A DNA stretch of 63,606 nucleotides from Streptomyces colonosanans (lineage in GTDB: Bacteria > Actinomycetota > Actinomycetes > Streptomycetales > Streptomycetaceae): NCBI RefSeq assembly GCF_001866645.1, contig NZ_MLYP01000071.1, positions 1 through 63,606 of the forward strand. Direction: 5' to 3'. The stretch's first letter is position 1; every line of letters starts with the position of its first letter. The position numbers and the translations under genes are program-made. The notes beneath the pieces are model-generated. The model ran no database searches. It saw only the letters and a list, made by a program, of their open reading frames with translations, and was not told the origin of the DNA. Below, piece after piece: positions 34,419-43,854 of the stretch.

Positions 34419-36335
34419 ATGGCAGTGACTGCTACGCGTCACGACATCCGCAACGTCGCCATCGTCGCCCACGTCGACCACGGCAAGACGACCATCGTCG
34501 ACGGCATGCTGAAGCAGGCCGGTGCCTTCGCCGCCCACCAGCTCGAGCAGGTCGACGACCGCGTCATGGACTCGAACGACCTGGAGCGTGAGAAGGGCAT
34601 CACGATCCTCGCCAAGAACACCGCGGTGAAGTACCACCCGAAGGACGGCGGGGACCCCATCACGATCAACATCATCGACACCCCCGGCCACGCCGACTTC
34701 GGCGGCGAGGTCGAGCGTGGTCTGTCGATGGTCGACGGTGTCGTCCTTCTCGTCGACGCATCCGAGGGTCCGCTGCCGCAGACCCGCTTCGTGCTGCGCA
34801 AGGCGCTCCAGCAGCGGCTGCCCGTCATCCTGTGCATCAACAAGACGGACCGCCCCGACTCCCGTATCGACGAGGTCGTCAACGAGACCTACGACCTCTT
34901 CCTCGACCTGGACGCGGACGAGGACCAGATCGAGTTCCCGATCGTCTACGCCTGCGGCCGTGACGGCATCGCCTCTCTCACGAAGCCGGAGGACGGCACG
35001 GTCCCGGCCGACTCCACCAGCCTGGAGCCGTTCTTCTCCACGATCCTGGAGCACATCCCGGCCCCGAACTACGACGAGGACGCGCCGCTCCAGGCGCACG
35101 TCACCAACCTCGACGCCGACAACTTCCTCGGCCGTATCGCGCTGCTCCGTGTCGAGCAGGGCGAGCTGCGCAAGGGCCAGACCGTCGCCTGGATCAAGCG
35201 CGACGGGTCGGTCAGCAACGTTCGCATCAGCGAGCTGATGATGACCGAGGCCCTCACCCGCAAGCCCGCCGAGAAGGCCGGCCCCGGTGACATCTGCGCC
35301 GTCGCGGGTATCCCCGAGATCATGATCGGCGAGACCCTGGCCGACCCGGAGAACCCGGTCGCGCTGCCGCTGATCACGGTCGACGAGCCCGCGATCTCCA
35401 TGGTGATCGGCACGAACACCTCGCCGCTGGTCGGCAGGGGTGGCACCGGCAAGGGCGCCAACGCCAAGGCCACGGTCAAGGACCGCAAGGTCACCGCGCG
35501 CCAGGTCAAGGACCGCCTCGACCGCGAGCTGATCGGCAACGTGTCGCTGCGGGTCCTGGACACCGAGCGGCCGGACGCCTGGGAGGTGCAGGGCCGCGGT
35601 GAGCTGGCGCTGGCCATCCTGGTCGAGCAGATGCGCCGCGAGGGCTACGAGCTGACCGTCGGCAAGCCGCAGGTCGTCACCCGGGAGATCGACGGCAAGG
35701 TCCACGAGCCGGTCGAGCGCATGACGGTCGACGTGCCCGAGGAGCACATGGGCGCGGTCACGCAGCTCATGGGCGTCCGCAAGGGCCGTATGGACAACAT
35801 GTCCAACCACGGCTCCGGCTGGGTCCGCATGGAGTTCGTGGTGCCCTCGCGCGGTCTCATCGGCTTCCGTACCGAGTTCCTGACCAACACCCGCGGCACG
35901 GGCATCGGCCACTCCATCCACGAGGGCCACGAGCCCTGGTTCGGCAACCTCCAGACCCGTAACAACGGCTCGCTGGTGGCCGACCGCTCCGGCAGTGTCA
36001 CGGCGTTCGCGATGACGAATCTCCAGGAGCGCGGCACGCTCTTCATCGAGCCGGGCACCGAGGTGTACGAGGGCATGATCGTCGGCGAGAACTCCCGCGC
36101 CGACGACATGGACGTCAACATCACCAAGGAGAAGAAGCTCACCAACATCCGGTCCGCCACGTCCGACATCGCCGAGTCGATCGTGCCGCCGCGCAAGCTG
36201 TCGCTGGAGCAGTCCCTGGAGTTCTGCCGCGACGACGAGTGCGTCGAGGTGACCCCGGAGTCCGTCCGTATCCGCAAGGTCGTCCTCGACCAGCGTGAGC
36301 GCGCCCGCTCCGCCAGCCGCGCCAAGCACGGCTGA
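34419..36335 (+). CDS. typA: Translational GTPase TypA/BipA
   Basis: 638-residue ribosome-associated GTPase. G1 is AHVDHGKTT (residues 17-25), switch I is DSNDLEREKGITILAKNTAV, G3 is DTPGHADFGGEVER and G4 is NKTDRPD. The EF-G-like domains and the TypA-specific C-terminus (GSVTAFAMTNLQERGTLFIEPGTEVYEGMIVGENSR) complete it. The ATG at 34419 follows CGGGAG; the frame opens earlier, at 34329, without support. It is followed by a strong terminator and, as in S. coelicolor, by the bldK operon. Confidence 0.96.
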   Translation: MAVTATRHDIRNVAIVAHVDHGKTTIVDGMLKQAGAFAAHQLEQVDDRVMDSNDLEREKGITILAKNTAVKYHPKDGGDPITINIIDTPGHADFGGEVERGLSMVDGVVLLVDASEGPLPQTRFVLRKALQQRLPVILCINKTDRPDSRIDEVVNETYDLFLDLDADEDQIEFPIVYACGRDGIASLTKPEDGTVPADSTSLEPFFSTILEHIPAPNYDEDAPLQAHVTNLDADNFLGRIALLRVEQGELRKGQTVAWIKRDGSVSNVRISELMMTEALTRKPAEKAGPGDICAVAGIPEIMIGETLADPENPVALPLITVDEPAISMVIGTNTSPLVGRGGTGKGANAKATVKDRKVTARQVKDRLDRELIGNVSLRVLDTERPDAWEVQGRGELALAILVEQMRREGYELTVGKPQVVTREIDGKVHEPVERMTVDVPEEHMGAVTQLMGVRKGRMDNMSNHGSGWVRMEFVVPSRGLIGFRTEFLTNTRGTGIGHSIHEGHEPWFGNLQTRNNGSLVADRSGSVTAFAMTNLQERGTLFIEPGTEVYEGMIVGENSRADDMDVNITKEKKLTNIRSATSDIAESIVPPRKLSLEQSLEFCRDDECVEVTPESVRIRKVVLDQRERARSASRAKHG

Positions 36336-36356
36336 TTCGGACTTATTTACCACCGA

Positions 36357-36391
36357 AGCCCGGGTGGCCCCCTTGTGGGGCCACCCGGGCT
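36357..36391. terminator. typA terminator
   Basis: Perfect 15-bp stem AGCCCGGGTGGCCCC / GGGGCCACCCGGGCT with loop CTTGT, extended by an A-T pair and followed by TTTC, 21 bases after the typA stop. Confidence 0.85.
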
Positions 36392-36395
36392 TTCG

Positions 36396-36928
36396 CATGG
36401 GCGGGTACGCGACGGCCGCCCCGATCGACGCCCGTAAACGGATTTCCGGACTCCGGGGTTCTCTACCTGGAATACGAAACTATCCGACTGATAGGCGTGT
36501 AATACGTCTGTTTCGCGGTCTTCTCTCTCGGATACGTTTGTCCATATTCTGGATGACATCCAGGTGAGCCGTGATCGAACCGAGACCTAAAGACGGTGGT
36601 CGGTATCTGGCTCATGGCAGATAGTGGGGCGCAAGCTCGGGTCAATGGGTCAGGCACTGTGGCGGCAGTGCACCGACTCACGAGCAACGGTGGGGTGTGT
36701 GACTCTCCGTCAGGGGTGTCGGAGAGTCGGACGGTCAACCCCTCCTGTCTGTACACGGGTTGAGTCGAGGAGGCGGGGCCAATGCCAACTACGCGTGTTC
36801 ACCTGCGACTTGTCGCTCTGCGCGACCGATAGTCAGTCGTCATTTCCTGATCCGCGTGGTCCAAGCCGTGGTCGGCCCCGTACCTTGTGGCGGCCGCAGG
36901 CTCGGCGTACCCCTGAATTGGACGCATC
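36396..36928 (+). promoter_or_regulatory. Long upstream region of the bldK operon
   Basis: 533 bases without a supported gene. It is less GC-rich than its surroundings, especially 36460-36620. A perfect hairpin GACTCTCCG-N10-CGGAGAGTC occupies 36701-36728, and a smaller TGGATG/CATCCA hairpin lies near 36551. The operon promoter should be here, but no clear -35/-10 pair could be assigned. The hairpin could act in a long 5' leader. Confidence 0.45.
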
Positions 36929-37963
36929 ATGACGAGTCCTCTCAAGACCGAGGGCGGCGGGGCATCGGTCGTCGTGGACGGCGATAAGGAATCGGCGAAG
37001 GAGTCCCAAACCGCACAAGTGGAGGGCCGGTCTCCCGGCCGGCTGATGTGGATCCGCTTCAAGCGGGACCGCACCGGTGTGATCTCCGCTTATGTCGTGG
37101 GCTTCTTCTTCCTGATCGGGCTGCTCGCGCCCCTGATCTCCAAGCTGTACGGCAAGGATCCGTACACCGTCTACGCGGACGAGCGCCCCGAGTTGTTCGA
37201 CAGCGCGGGCGTGCCGGTCCAGCCCAACGGCGGCATCAGCGGTGATTTCTGGTTCGGCCTCGAGCCCGGCAACGGGTACGACGTCTTCACCAAGCTGATC
37301 TACGGCATCCGCACCTCGTTGATGATCTCTCTCGCGGTCACCGTCGCGGTGGTCCTCACCGGCATCCTCCTCGGCGTCACGGCGGGATACCTCGGCGGCA
37401 AAGCCGACTTCTTCATCGGCCGGGTGATCGACTTCCTGCTCGCCATCCCCGCGCAGCTGTTCTTCATCGCGAGCATGCCGGTCGTGGTCTCCCTCTTCGT
37501 CAGCCCGCGGGACGAGACGCCGACCTATGTGCGCGTGGTCGCGCTCATCGCCGTCCAGTGGGCGCTGGGCTGGATGAGCCTGGGGCGGATCCTGCGGGGT
37601 ACGACCCTCAGCCTGCGGGAGCGGGAGTTCATCGAGGCGGCCAAGGTGAGCGGGGCGTCCTCCCGGCGCATCATCGGCAAGGAGATCCTGCCCAACGTGG
37701 TGACGCCACTGCTGGTGCAGTCCACGTATCTGCTCCCGAACTTCGTGACGGCCGAAGCGGGTCTGTCGTTCCTCGGTGTCGGAATCGTCGAACCGACGCC
37801 CGACTGGGGCCAGATGTTCTCCAAGGCGTCGACGGAGCTGGTGCTCCAGAACGACCTCACCTACATGTTCTTCCCCGGCGTCTCGATGATCATTTTCGTC
37901 GTCGCGTTCAACCTGCTCGGGGACTCGGTCAGGGATGCCTTCGACCCCAAGTCGGCGCGTTGA
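36929..37963 (+). CDS. bldKA: BldK-type oligopeptide ABC permease (DppC/OppC-like)
   Basis: 344-residue inner-membrane permease. The cytoplasmic N-terminus (1-35) leads into RRFKRD-like MWIRFKRDRTGVISAYVVGFFFLIG (TM1). An extracytoplasmic loop, then five further spans with the EAA loop REREFIEAAKVSGASSRRIIGKEILPN, complete it. The C-terminus ends NLLGDSVRDAFDPKSAR. The order permease, binding protein, permease, ATPase, ATPase next to typA matches the S. coelicolor bldK locus, whose product imports an oligopeptide signal needed for aerial growth. The symbol rests on this synteny. Confidence 0.85.
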   Translation: MTSPLKTEGGGASVVVDGDKESAKESQTAQVEGRSPGRLMWIRFKRDRTGVISAYVVGFFFLIGLLAPLISKLYGKDPYTVYADERPELFDSAGVPVQPNGGISGDFWFGLEPGNGYDVFTKLIYGIRTSLMISLAVTVAVVLTGILLGVTAGYLGGKADFFIGRVIDFLLAIPAQLFFIASMPVVVSLFVSPRDETPTYVRVVALIAVQWALGWMSLGRILRGTTLSLREREFIEAAKVSGASSRRIIGKEILPNVVTPLLVQSTYLLPNFVTAEAGLSFLGVGIVEPTPDWGQMFSKASTELVLQNDLTYMFFPGVSMIIFVVAFNLLGDSVRDAFDPKSAR

Positions 37964-38098
37964 CCGCGTAGTTCACGGGTACTTCGCCTCGTACTTCGGC
38001 GCACCCCACGGCAAGTCCAGGCAATTCCGTACAACTCGACCCCGTGCCAGGGCACTTCATGCGCACGCGTGACACACAGATGGGTGGGAAACTGAGTG

Positions 38099-39910
38099 AT
38101 GAGTAGGGGCGGACGACACGCATACGCCGCGGTCTCTGTGCTCGCGGCCGGAGCTCTCGTGCTCACCGGTTGCAGCAGCGGCGGCAGCAAAGGCAGCAGC
38201 GACAACAACAAGAAGGACAAGGCCAACGCCGAGCGTCAGCAGGCCTTGATCAAGTTCGGTGACGCAGCGGCCTCCACCGGTCCCGCCGCCGAGGTCCCCG
38301 GCGCCAAGAGCGGCGGCACGATGGAGCTCCTGGAGCGCGACAGCCCTGCCCACCTGGACCCGGCCCAGATCTACACCTTCGACGAGATGACGCTGACGCA
38401 GGTGATCCACCGGGGGCTCACCGGCTACAAGGCGACCAGTAACGACGGCGGCAAGCACGAGGTCGTCGGCGACCTGGCCACCGACTCCGGCACGGTGTCG
38501 GACGGCGGCAGGACCTGGAAGTACACCCTCAAGGACGGCATCAAGTTCCAGGACGGGTCCCCGATCACGTCCAAGGACGTCCGCCATTCCTTCGAGCGGC
38601 TCTTCGCGCCCTTCATCACCAAGGGCCCGACCTATGTCCAGCAGTGGATGGCCGACACCGCCGGCACCGACTACCGCAAACTGCTGCCGGACGGCCCGTA
38701 CAAGGGCAAGCACCTGCCGGACAGCATCCTGGAGACACCGGACGACAAAACCGTGATCTTCCACTTCAAGAAGCCCGTCGCCGACCTGCCGTACGCGCTC
38801 GGCATGACGGGCTACGCGATGGTGGAGGCGAAGGGCGACACCAAGGAGAAGTACGACAGGGCGCCCGCCGCGGCCGGCCCGTACAAGATCCAGTCGTTCA
38901 AGTCGGGCAAGTCGATGGTGCTGGTCAAGAACGACCAGTGGGACCCGAAGACGGACCCGATCCGCAACCAGTACGTCGACGAGTTCAACATCACCTTCAA
39001 CCAGCAGTACGAGACGTCCACCAAGGCGCTCCTCGCGGACAGCGGCGCCGACCAGACCGGCGCCAGCCTGCAGAACGGGGTCGACGCGGGCAACCTCTCC
39101 AAGGTCCTCTCCGACCCCAAGTTGAAGTCCCGTACGGTCTCGGGCTACCAGCCCTACGTGGGCCGGATCAACATCAACATGAGCAAGCCGGAGATGAAGG
39201 ACAAGAAGGTCCGCGAGGCCATCGCCTACGCCCTGCCCGTCACGCCGTTCGTGCGGGCCTTCGGCGGCGACGCGGCCATGGAGGTCGCCGGCGGCCTGAT
39301 CAGCCCGACCGTCAGCGGCTACGACCCCACGTTCGACCCGTTCGGCAAGAAGAAGAAGCCCGCGGGTGACCCGGTCAAGGCCAAGAAGCTGCTGGAGGAA
39401 GCCGGCAAGGTCGGCATGAAGCTGACCTTCGCCTACATCAACACCTCCGAGGGCCAGCAGTACTCCACCGCCATGGCCGAGGGCCTGAAGAAGGCCGGCT
39501 TCGACGTACAGCGCCAGGAGGTTCCCTCCTCGAACTGGTTCGACCAGGTCGGCAAGATCAACAACAACTACGACATCTTCCACACCTCGTGGGGCGCCGA
39601 CTGGCCGTCCGGCCAGGCCGTGTTCCCGCCGACCGTCGACGGGCGCCTGATCGCCGACGGCGGGAGCAACTACACGCAGGTCAACGACCCCCATGTGAAC
39701 AGCGAGATCGACCGCATCAACGCCATCACCGACCCGGTGAAGGCTGCCACCGAGTGGGCGAAGCTGGACAAGTACCTGCTCACCGAGGTCGTGTACGCGG
39801 TTCCGACCGCCTACTACAAGCAGGTCGCGATCGCCGGTTCGAAGGTCGGCGGCCTGGTCTACGACGACGTGATCGGCGGCGTCGACGCGCGCCGTCTGTA
39901 CATCAAGTAA
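38099..39910 (+). CDS. bldKB: BldK-type oligopeptide-binding lipoprotein
   Basis: 603-residue binding protein with signal peptide and lipobox LTGC (Cys25), then a Ser/Gly/Lys linker. Family-5 motifs include GGTMELLERDSPAHLDPAQIYTFDEM, YTLKDGIKFQDGSPITSKDVRHSFERLF, KKVREAIAYALPV and DIFHTSWGADWPSG. It captures peptides outside the membrane and delivers them to BldKA/BldKC. The ATG at 38099 was chosen; the adjacent GTG at 38096 is possible. It is followed by an intercistronic hairpin. Confidence 0.88.
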   Translation: MSRGGRHAYAAVSVLAAGALVLTGCSSGGSKGSSDNNKKDKANAERQQALIKFGDAAASTGPAAEVPGAKSGGTMELLERDSPAHLDPAQIYTFDEMTLTQVIHRGLTGYKATSNDGGKHEVVGDLATDSGTVSDGGRTWKYTLKDGIKFQDGSPITSKDVRHSFERLFAPFITKGPTYVQQWMADTAGTDYRKLLPDGPYKGKHLPDSILETPDDKTVIFHFKKPVADLPYALGMTGYAMVEAKGDTKEKYDRAPAAAGPYKIQSFKSGKSMVLVKNDQWDPKTDPIRNQYVDEFNITFNQQYETSTKALLADSGADQTGASLQNGVDAGNLSKVLSDPKLKSRTVSGYQPYVGRININMSKPEMKDKKVREAIAYALPVTPFVRAFGGDAAMEVAGGLISPTVSGYDPTFDPFGKKKKPAGDPVKAKKLLEEAGKVGMKLTFAYINTSEGQQYSTAMAEGLKKAGFDVQRQEVPSSNWFDQVGKINNNYDIFHTSWGADWPSGQAVFPPTVDGRLIADGGSNYTQVNDPHVNSEIDRINAITDPVKAATEWAKLDKYLLTEVVYAVPTAYYKQVAIAGSKVGGLVYDDVIGGVDARRLYIK

Positions 39911-39923
39911 CTCCGTCCGTCCT

Positions 39924-39967
39924 GGTACCCGGTACGGCCCCCTCACGGGGTGCCCGCACCGGGTACC
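39924..39967 (+). promoter_or_regulatory. Intercistronic hairpin after the binding-protein gene
   Basis: Perfect 10-bp stem GGTACCCGGT / ACCGGGTACC enclosing a second small hairpin, between binding protein and permease. Hairpins here commonly stabilise the binding-protein mRNA or attenuate read-through. Confidence 0.6.
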
Positions 39968-40001
39968 ACCGGCTCGCTGACGTCTGAGAGCTGCCTCTGC
40001 C

Positions 40002-40982
40002 ATGCTGCGCTTCCTCATTCGCCGGACACTCGGCGCCGTCGTCATCCTCTTCCTACTGAGCATCGTCACGTTCCTGTTGTTCTTCGGGATGCCACGGGAC
40101 CCTGCGTTGATGATGTGCGGCAAGGCGTGCACGCCGGCCAACATCGAGAACATCCACCATGTGCTCGGCCTCGACAAGTCGATCCCCGAGCAGTACTGGA
40201 CCTTCCTGCACAACATCGTCCTGGGCAGCGACGCCTTCACCCAGGGCCCGTGCCCGGCCCCATGCTTCGGGTACTCGTACAACACCAACGAGGCGGTCTG
40301 GCCCACGCTGATGGACCGTCTGCCGACCACCGTCTCCCTGACCCTGGGCGCGGCGTGCGTCTTCCTGCTGGTGGGTCTCGGCACCGGTCTGCTGGCGGCC
40401 TGGAAACGCGGCACGTTGATCGACAAGACGTTCACGGCCGGCTCGATGGTGATCAGCTCGATGCAGATCTACTTCCTCGGCCCGCTGGTGCTCGCCGTGT
40501 TCGTCTATCAGTCGCACCTGTTCGACAAGCCCGCCTACAACCCCTTCACCGCCGACCCGGTCAACTGGTTCTCGGGGCTGATCATCCCGTGGGTGGTGCT
40601 GTCCACGATCTTCGCCGCGCAGTACACACGTATGGCGCGCTCGTCGATGGTCGAGCAGCTCCAGGAGGAACACGTCCGTACGGCCCGCGCCAAGGGCATG
40701 TCGCGGCGGTACGTCTTCTTCCGCTACGCCTGGCGTGGTTCGCTGATCCCCATCGTCACCATCTTCGGCATCGATCTCGGCTCCCTGCTGGGCGGCGCGG
40801 TGATCACCGAGTACACCTTCGGACTGCCGGGGCTCGGCCAGCTCGCGGTGCAGTCGGTGGCCTTCAGCGACCTGCCGCTGCTGCTCGGCGTGATGCTGTT
40901 CGCCGCGACCATGATCCTGCTGTTCAACATCATCGTGGATACCTGCTACGCGTTCATCGACCCGCGTGTACGGCTCGCCTAG
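40002..40982 (+). CDS. bldKC: BldK-type oligopeptide ABC permease (DppB/OppB-like)
   Basis: 326-residue permease. It starts MLRFLIRRTLGAVVILFLLSIVTFLLF and has six spans. Two cysteine pairs lie in the large first loop (MMCGKACTP and PCPAPCFG). The EAA loop is EEHVRTARAKGMSRRYVFFRYAWRGSLIP. It ends DTCYAFIDPRVRLA. It pairs with BldKA to form the channel. The inverted paralogue at 48186-49166 has the same length and the same cysteine pattern. Confidence 0.87.
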   Translation: MLRFLIRRTLGAVVILFLLSIVTFLLFFGMPRDPALMMCGKACTPANIENIHHVLGLDKSIPEQYWTFLHNIVLGSDAFTQGPCPAPCFGYSYNTNEAVWPTLMDRLPTTVSLTLGAACVFLLVGLGTGLLAAWKRGTLIDKTFTAGSMVISSMQIYFLGPLVLAVFVYQSHLFDKPAYNPFTADPVNWFSGLIIPWVVLSTIFAAQYTRMARSSMVEQLQEEHVRTARAKGMSRRYVFFRYAWRGSLIPIVTIFGIDLGSLLGGAVITEYTFGLPGLGQLAVQSVAFSDLPLLLGVMLFAATMILLFNIIVDTCYAFIDPRVRLA

Positions 40983-40991
40983 GAGCACTCC

Positions 40992-42053
40992 GTGACCACT
41001 GTGACCAAGGAACCCGGCGATTCAGGCGCAGCCGGCGGGGACGCCTTCCTCTCGGTACGGGACCTGCATGTCAGCTTCAAGACCGAGGACGGCATCGTCC
41101 GCGCCGTGAACGGGCTCTCCTTCGACCTCCAGCGGGGCAGGACCCTCGGCATCGTGGGGGAGTCGGGCTCCGGCAAGTCGGTGACCAACCTGACCATCCT
41201 CGGGCTGCACAACCCGATGTTCACCACGATCGACGGCGAGATCCTGCTGGACGGGCAGGAACTGATCACGGCCCGCGAGTCCGAGCTGGAGAAGCTGCGC
41301 GGCAACAAGGCCGCGATGATCTTCCAGGACCCGCTGACCGCGCTGTCGCCGTACTACACGGTGGGCCGGCAGATCGCCGAGCCGTTCATGAAACACACCG
41401 GGGCCTCCAAGAAGGCGGCCTGGGAGCGGGCGGTGGAGATGCTCGGCAAGGTCGGCATCCCCCATCCCAAGGAGCGGGCGAAGGACTATCCGCACCAGTT
41501 CTCCGGCGGTATGCGCCAGCGCGCGATGATCGCCATGGCGCTGGTCTGCAACCCCGACCTGCTGATCGCCGACGAGCCCACCACGGCGCTGGACGTGACC
41601 GTCCAGGCGCAGATCCTCGACCTGCTCAAGGACCTCCAGCAGGAGTTCGGCTCGGCGATCGTCTTCATCACCCATGACCTCGGGGTCATCGCCGACATGG
41701 CCGACGACATCATGGTGATGTACGCCGGGGGAGCGGTCGAGCGCGGAACCGTCGATGAGGTGCTGAGGGCACCGCAACACCCGTACACCTGGGGCCTGCT
41801 GAACTCCATGCCGCGCCTCGGCTCGGACCTCGGCACCCCGCTCACGCCGATCCCGGGGACGCCGCCGTCCCTGCTGAACCCGCCGTCCGGCTGCCGGTTC
41901 CACCCTCGGTGCACGTACCAGGGCGAGGTGGGCGGCGCCCGGTGCGTGGACGAGCCGCCGCTGCTGCCACCCGGTCGGGGCGGGGCCTGCCACCTTACGG
42001 CCGAGCAGAAGCAGACCATCTTCATCGAGCAGATCAAACCCCGGCTGCGGTAG
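40992..42053 (+). CDS. bldKD: Oligopeptide ABC transporter ATP-binding protein (DppD/OppD-like)
   Basis: 353-residue ATPase. Walker A is GESGSGKS (56-63), the Q-loop is MIFQDPLTALSPYYTVG, the signature is FSGGMRQRAMIAMAL and Walker B is LLIADEPTTALD, followed by FITHDLGVIADMADD. The C-terminal oligopeptide-transporter region contains the cysteines of SGCRFHPRCTY, RCVDEPP and ACHLT, as in Fe-S-like OppD ends. It starts with GTG nine bases after bldKC, in the same operon. Confidence 0.9.
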   Translation: MTTVTKEPGDSGAAGGDAFLSVRDLHVSFKTEDGIVRAVNGLSFDLQRGRTLGIVGESGSGKSVTNLTILGLHNPMFTTIDGEILLDGQELITARESELEKLRGNKAAMIFQDPLTALSPYYTVGRQIAEPFMKHTGASKKAAWERAVEMLGKVGIPHPKERAKDYPHQFSGGMRQRAMIAMALVCNPDLLIADEPTTALDVTVQAQILDLLKDLQQEFGSAIVFITHDLGVIADMADDIMVMYAGGAVERGTVDEVLRAPQHPYTWGLLNSMPRLGSDLGTPLTPIPGTPPSLLNPPSGCRFHPRCTYQGEVGGARCVDEPPLLPPGRGGACHLTAEQKQTIFIEQIKPRLR

Positions 42054-42066
42054 GGAGTGCACTGAC

Positions 42067-43203
42067 ATGAAGGAAGAGGTCGTCACGAAGGACGAGGCCA
42101 CCGTGCCCGCCGCGCGGGGCGCGGCCGCAGAGGCGTCCGGGGAGCCGCTGCTGGTGGTGGACAAGCTGGTCAAGCACTTCCCGGTCAAGGGCGGCTTCCC
42201 GATCCGCCGCACGGTCGGCGCGGTGCAGGCCGTGGACGGCATCGACCTGACCGTGCACGTGGGCGAGAGCTTCGGCCTGGTGGGCGAGTCCGGCTGCGGC
42301 AAGTCGACCACGGGGCGCCTGATCACCCGGCTTCTGGAGCCGACCAGCGGGAAGATCTCCTACCGCGGCCAGGACATCTCGCACGCCAGCCGCAAGCAAC
42401 TGGCGCCGATCCGGTCCGAGATCCAGATGATCTTCCAGGACCCCTACTCGTCGCTGAACCCGCGCCAGACCGTCGGCAAGATCATCTCCGGTCCGATGGA
42501 GATCAACGACATCAACCCGGCAGGTGGCCGCGAGAAGCGCGTCCGTGAGCTGCTGGAGATCGTGGGTCTGAACCCCGAGCACTTCAACCGCTTCCCGCAC
42601 GAGTTCTCCGGCGGTCAGCGTCAGCGCATCGGGGTGGCCCGGGCCCTGGCCCTGGAGCCGAAGCTGATCGTCGCGGACGAGCCGGTCTCCGCCCTGGACG
42701 TCTCCATCCAGGCCCAGGTGGTCAACCTCCTCCAGCAGGTCCAGAAGGACCTGGGCATCGCCTTCCTGTTCATCGCCCACGACCTCGCCGTCGTGCGGCA
42801 CTTCTCGCAGCGCGTCGCCGTGATGTACCTCGGCAAGATCATCGAGGTCGGCGACCGTGACTCCATCTACGCGCGCCCGCGCCACCCGTACACCCACGCG
42901 CTGCTGTCCGCCGTGCCCGAGGTGAATCTGGACGGCGACGAGGAGGCCCAGCGCGAGCGGATCCGCCTCGCGGGCGACGTGCCCTCCCCGATCTCGCCTC
43001 CGTCGGGCTGCCGCTTCCGTACCCGGTGCTGGAAGGCCACGGAGAAGTGCGCCACCGAGGAGCCGCCGCTGGTGCGGATCTCCGGGAACGGCCCAGGCCA
43101 CCTGACGGCCTGCCACTTCCCGGAGGAGCCGACCACCGGGGCGCGGGACGAGGACATCGTGCTGGATCCGGCACTGGCAGCGCTGGAGGAAACGGAGGGG
43201 TGA
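42067..43203 (+). CDS. bldKE: Oligopeptide ABC transporter ATP-binding protein (DppF/OppF-like)
   Basis: 378-residue ATPase. Walker A is GESGCGKST, the signature is FSGGQRQRIGVARAL, Walker B is LIVADEPVSALD, and the C-terminal region is SGCRFRTRCWKATEKCATEEPP. Its central 220 residues are almost identical to those of the inverted-copy protein at 46026-47069, far closer than the other paired subunits. It starts 13 bases after bldKD. Last gene of the operon. Confidence 0.9.
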   Translation: MKEEVVTKDEATVPAARGAAAEASGEPLLVVDKLVKHFPVKGGFPIRRTVGAVQAVDGIDLTVHVGESFGLVGESGCGKSTTGRLITRLLEPTSGKISYRGQDISHASRKQLAPIRSEIQMIFQDPYSSLNPRQTVGKIISGPMEINDINPAGGREKRVRELLEIVGLNPEHFNRFPHEFSGGQRQRIGVARALALEPKLIVADEPVSALDVSIQAQVVNLLQQVQKDLGIAFLFIAHDLAVVRHFSQRVAVMYLGKIIEVGDRDSIYARPRHPYTHALLSAVPEVNLDGDEEAQRERIRLAGDVPSPISPPSGCRFRTRCWKATEKCATEEPPLVRISGNGPGHLTACHFPEEPTTGARDEDIVLDPALAALEETEG

Positions 43204-43301
43204 CACCGAGGGGGATCGGCGGAGCAAAGCGGGCCGAACTCCCTTACCGCGCACCGATATTCGTTCGACTTCCGCTCCGTGGATTCGGGATCATTCCCTG
43301 G

Positions 43302-43805
43302 ATGACACGAACTGACACGCCTCCCGCCTGGGACGAGCGCACACAGCTGACCACCTTCCTCGACTACGTCCGTGCCACCGCTCGCGCCAAGTGTGAGGGC
43401 GTCTCGGCCGAGGGCGCCGTGCAGGCGCCGCTCCCCGAGTCCCCGCTGATGACCCTGTGCGGTCTGATCAGCCACCTCCGCTGGGTCGAGTACTCCTGGT
43501 TCCAGGTGGTGTTCCTGGGAGAGGACGACGAGGGGCCGTGGACGGACGAGGACCCCGACCGCGAGATGACGATGGCGGTCGACCGCCCGCTCTCCGAACT
43601 GCTGGACGAGTACGACGAACAGAGCGCCCGCTACCGGAAGTTGGTCGCGGCCCACGACCTGGACAGCAAGGCGAAGCGCCCGATACGCGACGGCCGGCAG
43701 GTCGACCTGCGCTGGATCCTGCACCACCTGATCGAGGAGACGGCCCGCCACAACGGGCACCTGGACATCCTGCGCGAAATGATCGACGGCACCAGGGGGC
43801 ACTGA
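43302..43805 (+). CDS. DinB-family (DUF664-like) protein
   Basis: 167-residue four-helix-bundle protein. Metal-ligand-type histidines occur in LISHLRWVEYSWFQ and in LRWILHHLIEETARHNGHLDILREMIDG, the hallmark C-terminal helix of DinB_2/DUF664 proteins. Some members are mycothiol-dependent transferases in actinobacteria. The role here is unknown. The ATG at 43302 starts the family-like sequence; the frame is open upstream only as a shadow of bldKE. Confidence 0.85.
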   Translation: MTRTDTPPAWDERTQLTTFLDYVRATARAKCEGVSAEGAVQAPLPESPLMTLCGLISHLRWVEYSWFQVVFLGEDDEGPWTDEDPDREMTMAVDRPLSELLDEYDEQSARYRKLVAAHDLDSKAKRPIRDGRQVDLRWILHHLIEETARHNGHLDILREMIDGTRGH

Positions 43806-43818
43806 AGCCGACGGCCTT

Positions 43819-43854
43819 GCTTCACTTCCCGTCGGGGTCGGCGGGAAGTGAAGC
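43819..43854. terminator. Bidirectional terminator
   Basis: Perfect 13-bp stem GCTTCACTTCCCG / CGGGAAGTGAAGC with a 10-base loop, followed by TTCTTC. It serves the DinB gene on the plus strand. It includes the stop codon of the frameshifted minus-strand gene. Confidence 0.75.

Noticed and set aside
38057..40435. 792-codon minus-strand frame across bldKB and bldKC
   Set aside because: It crosses two convincing genes and has no recognisable domain.
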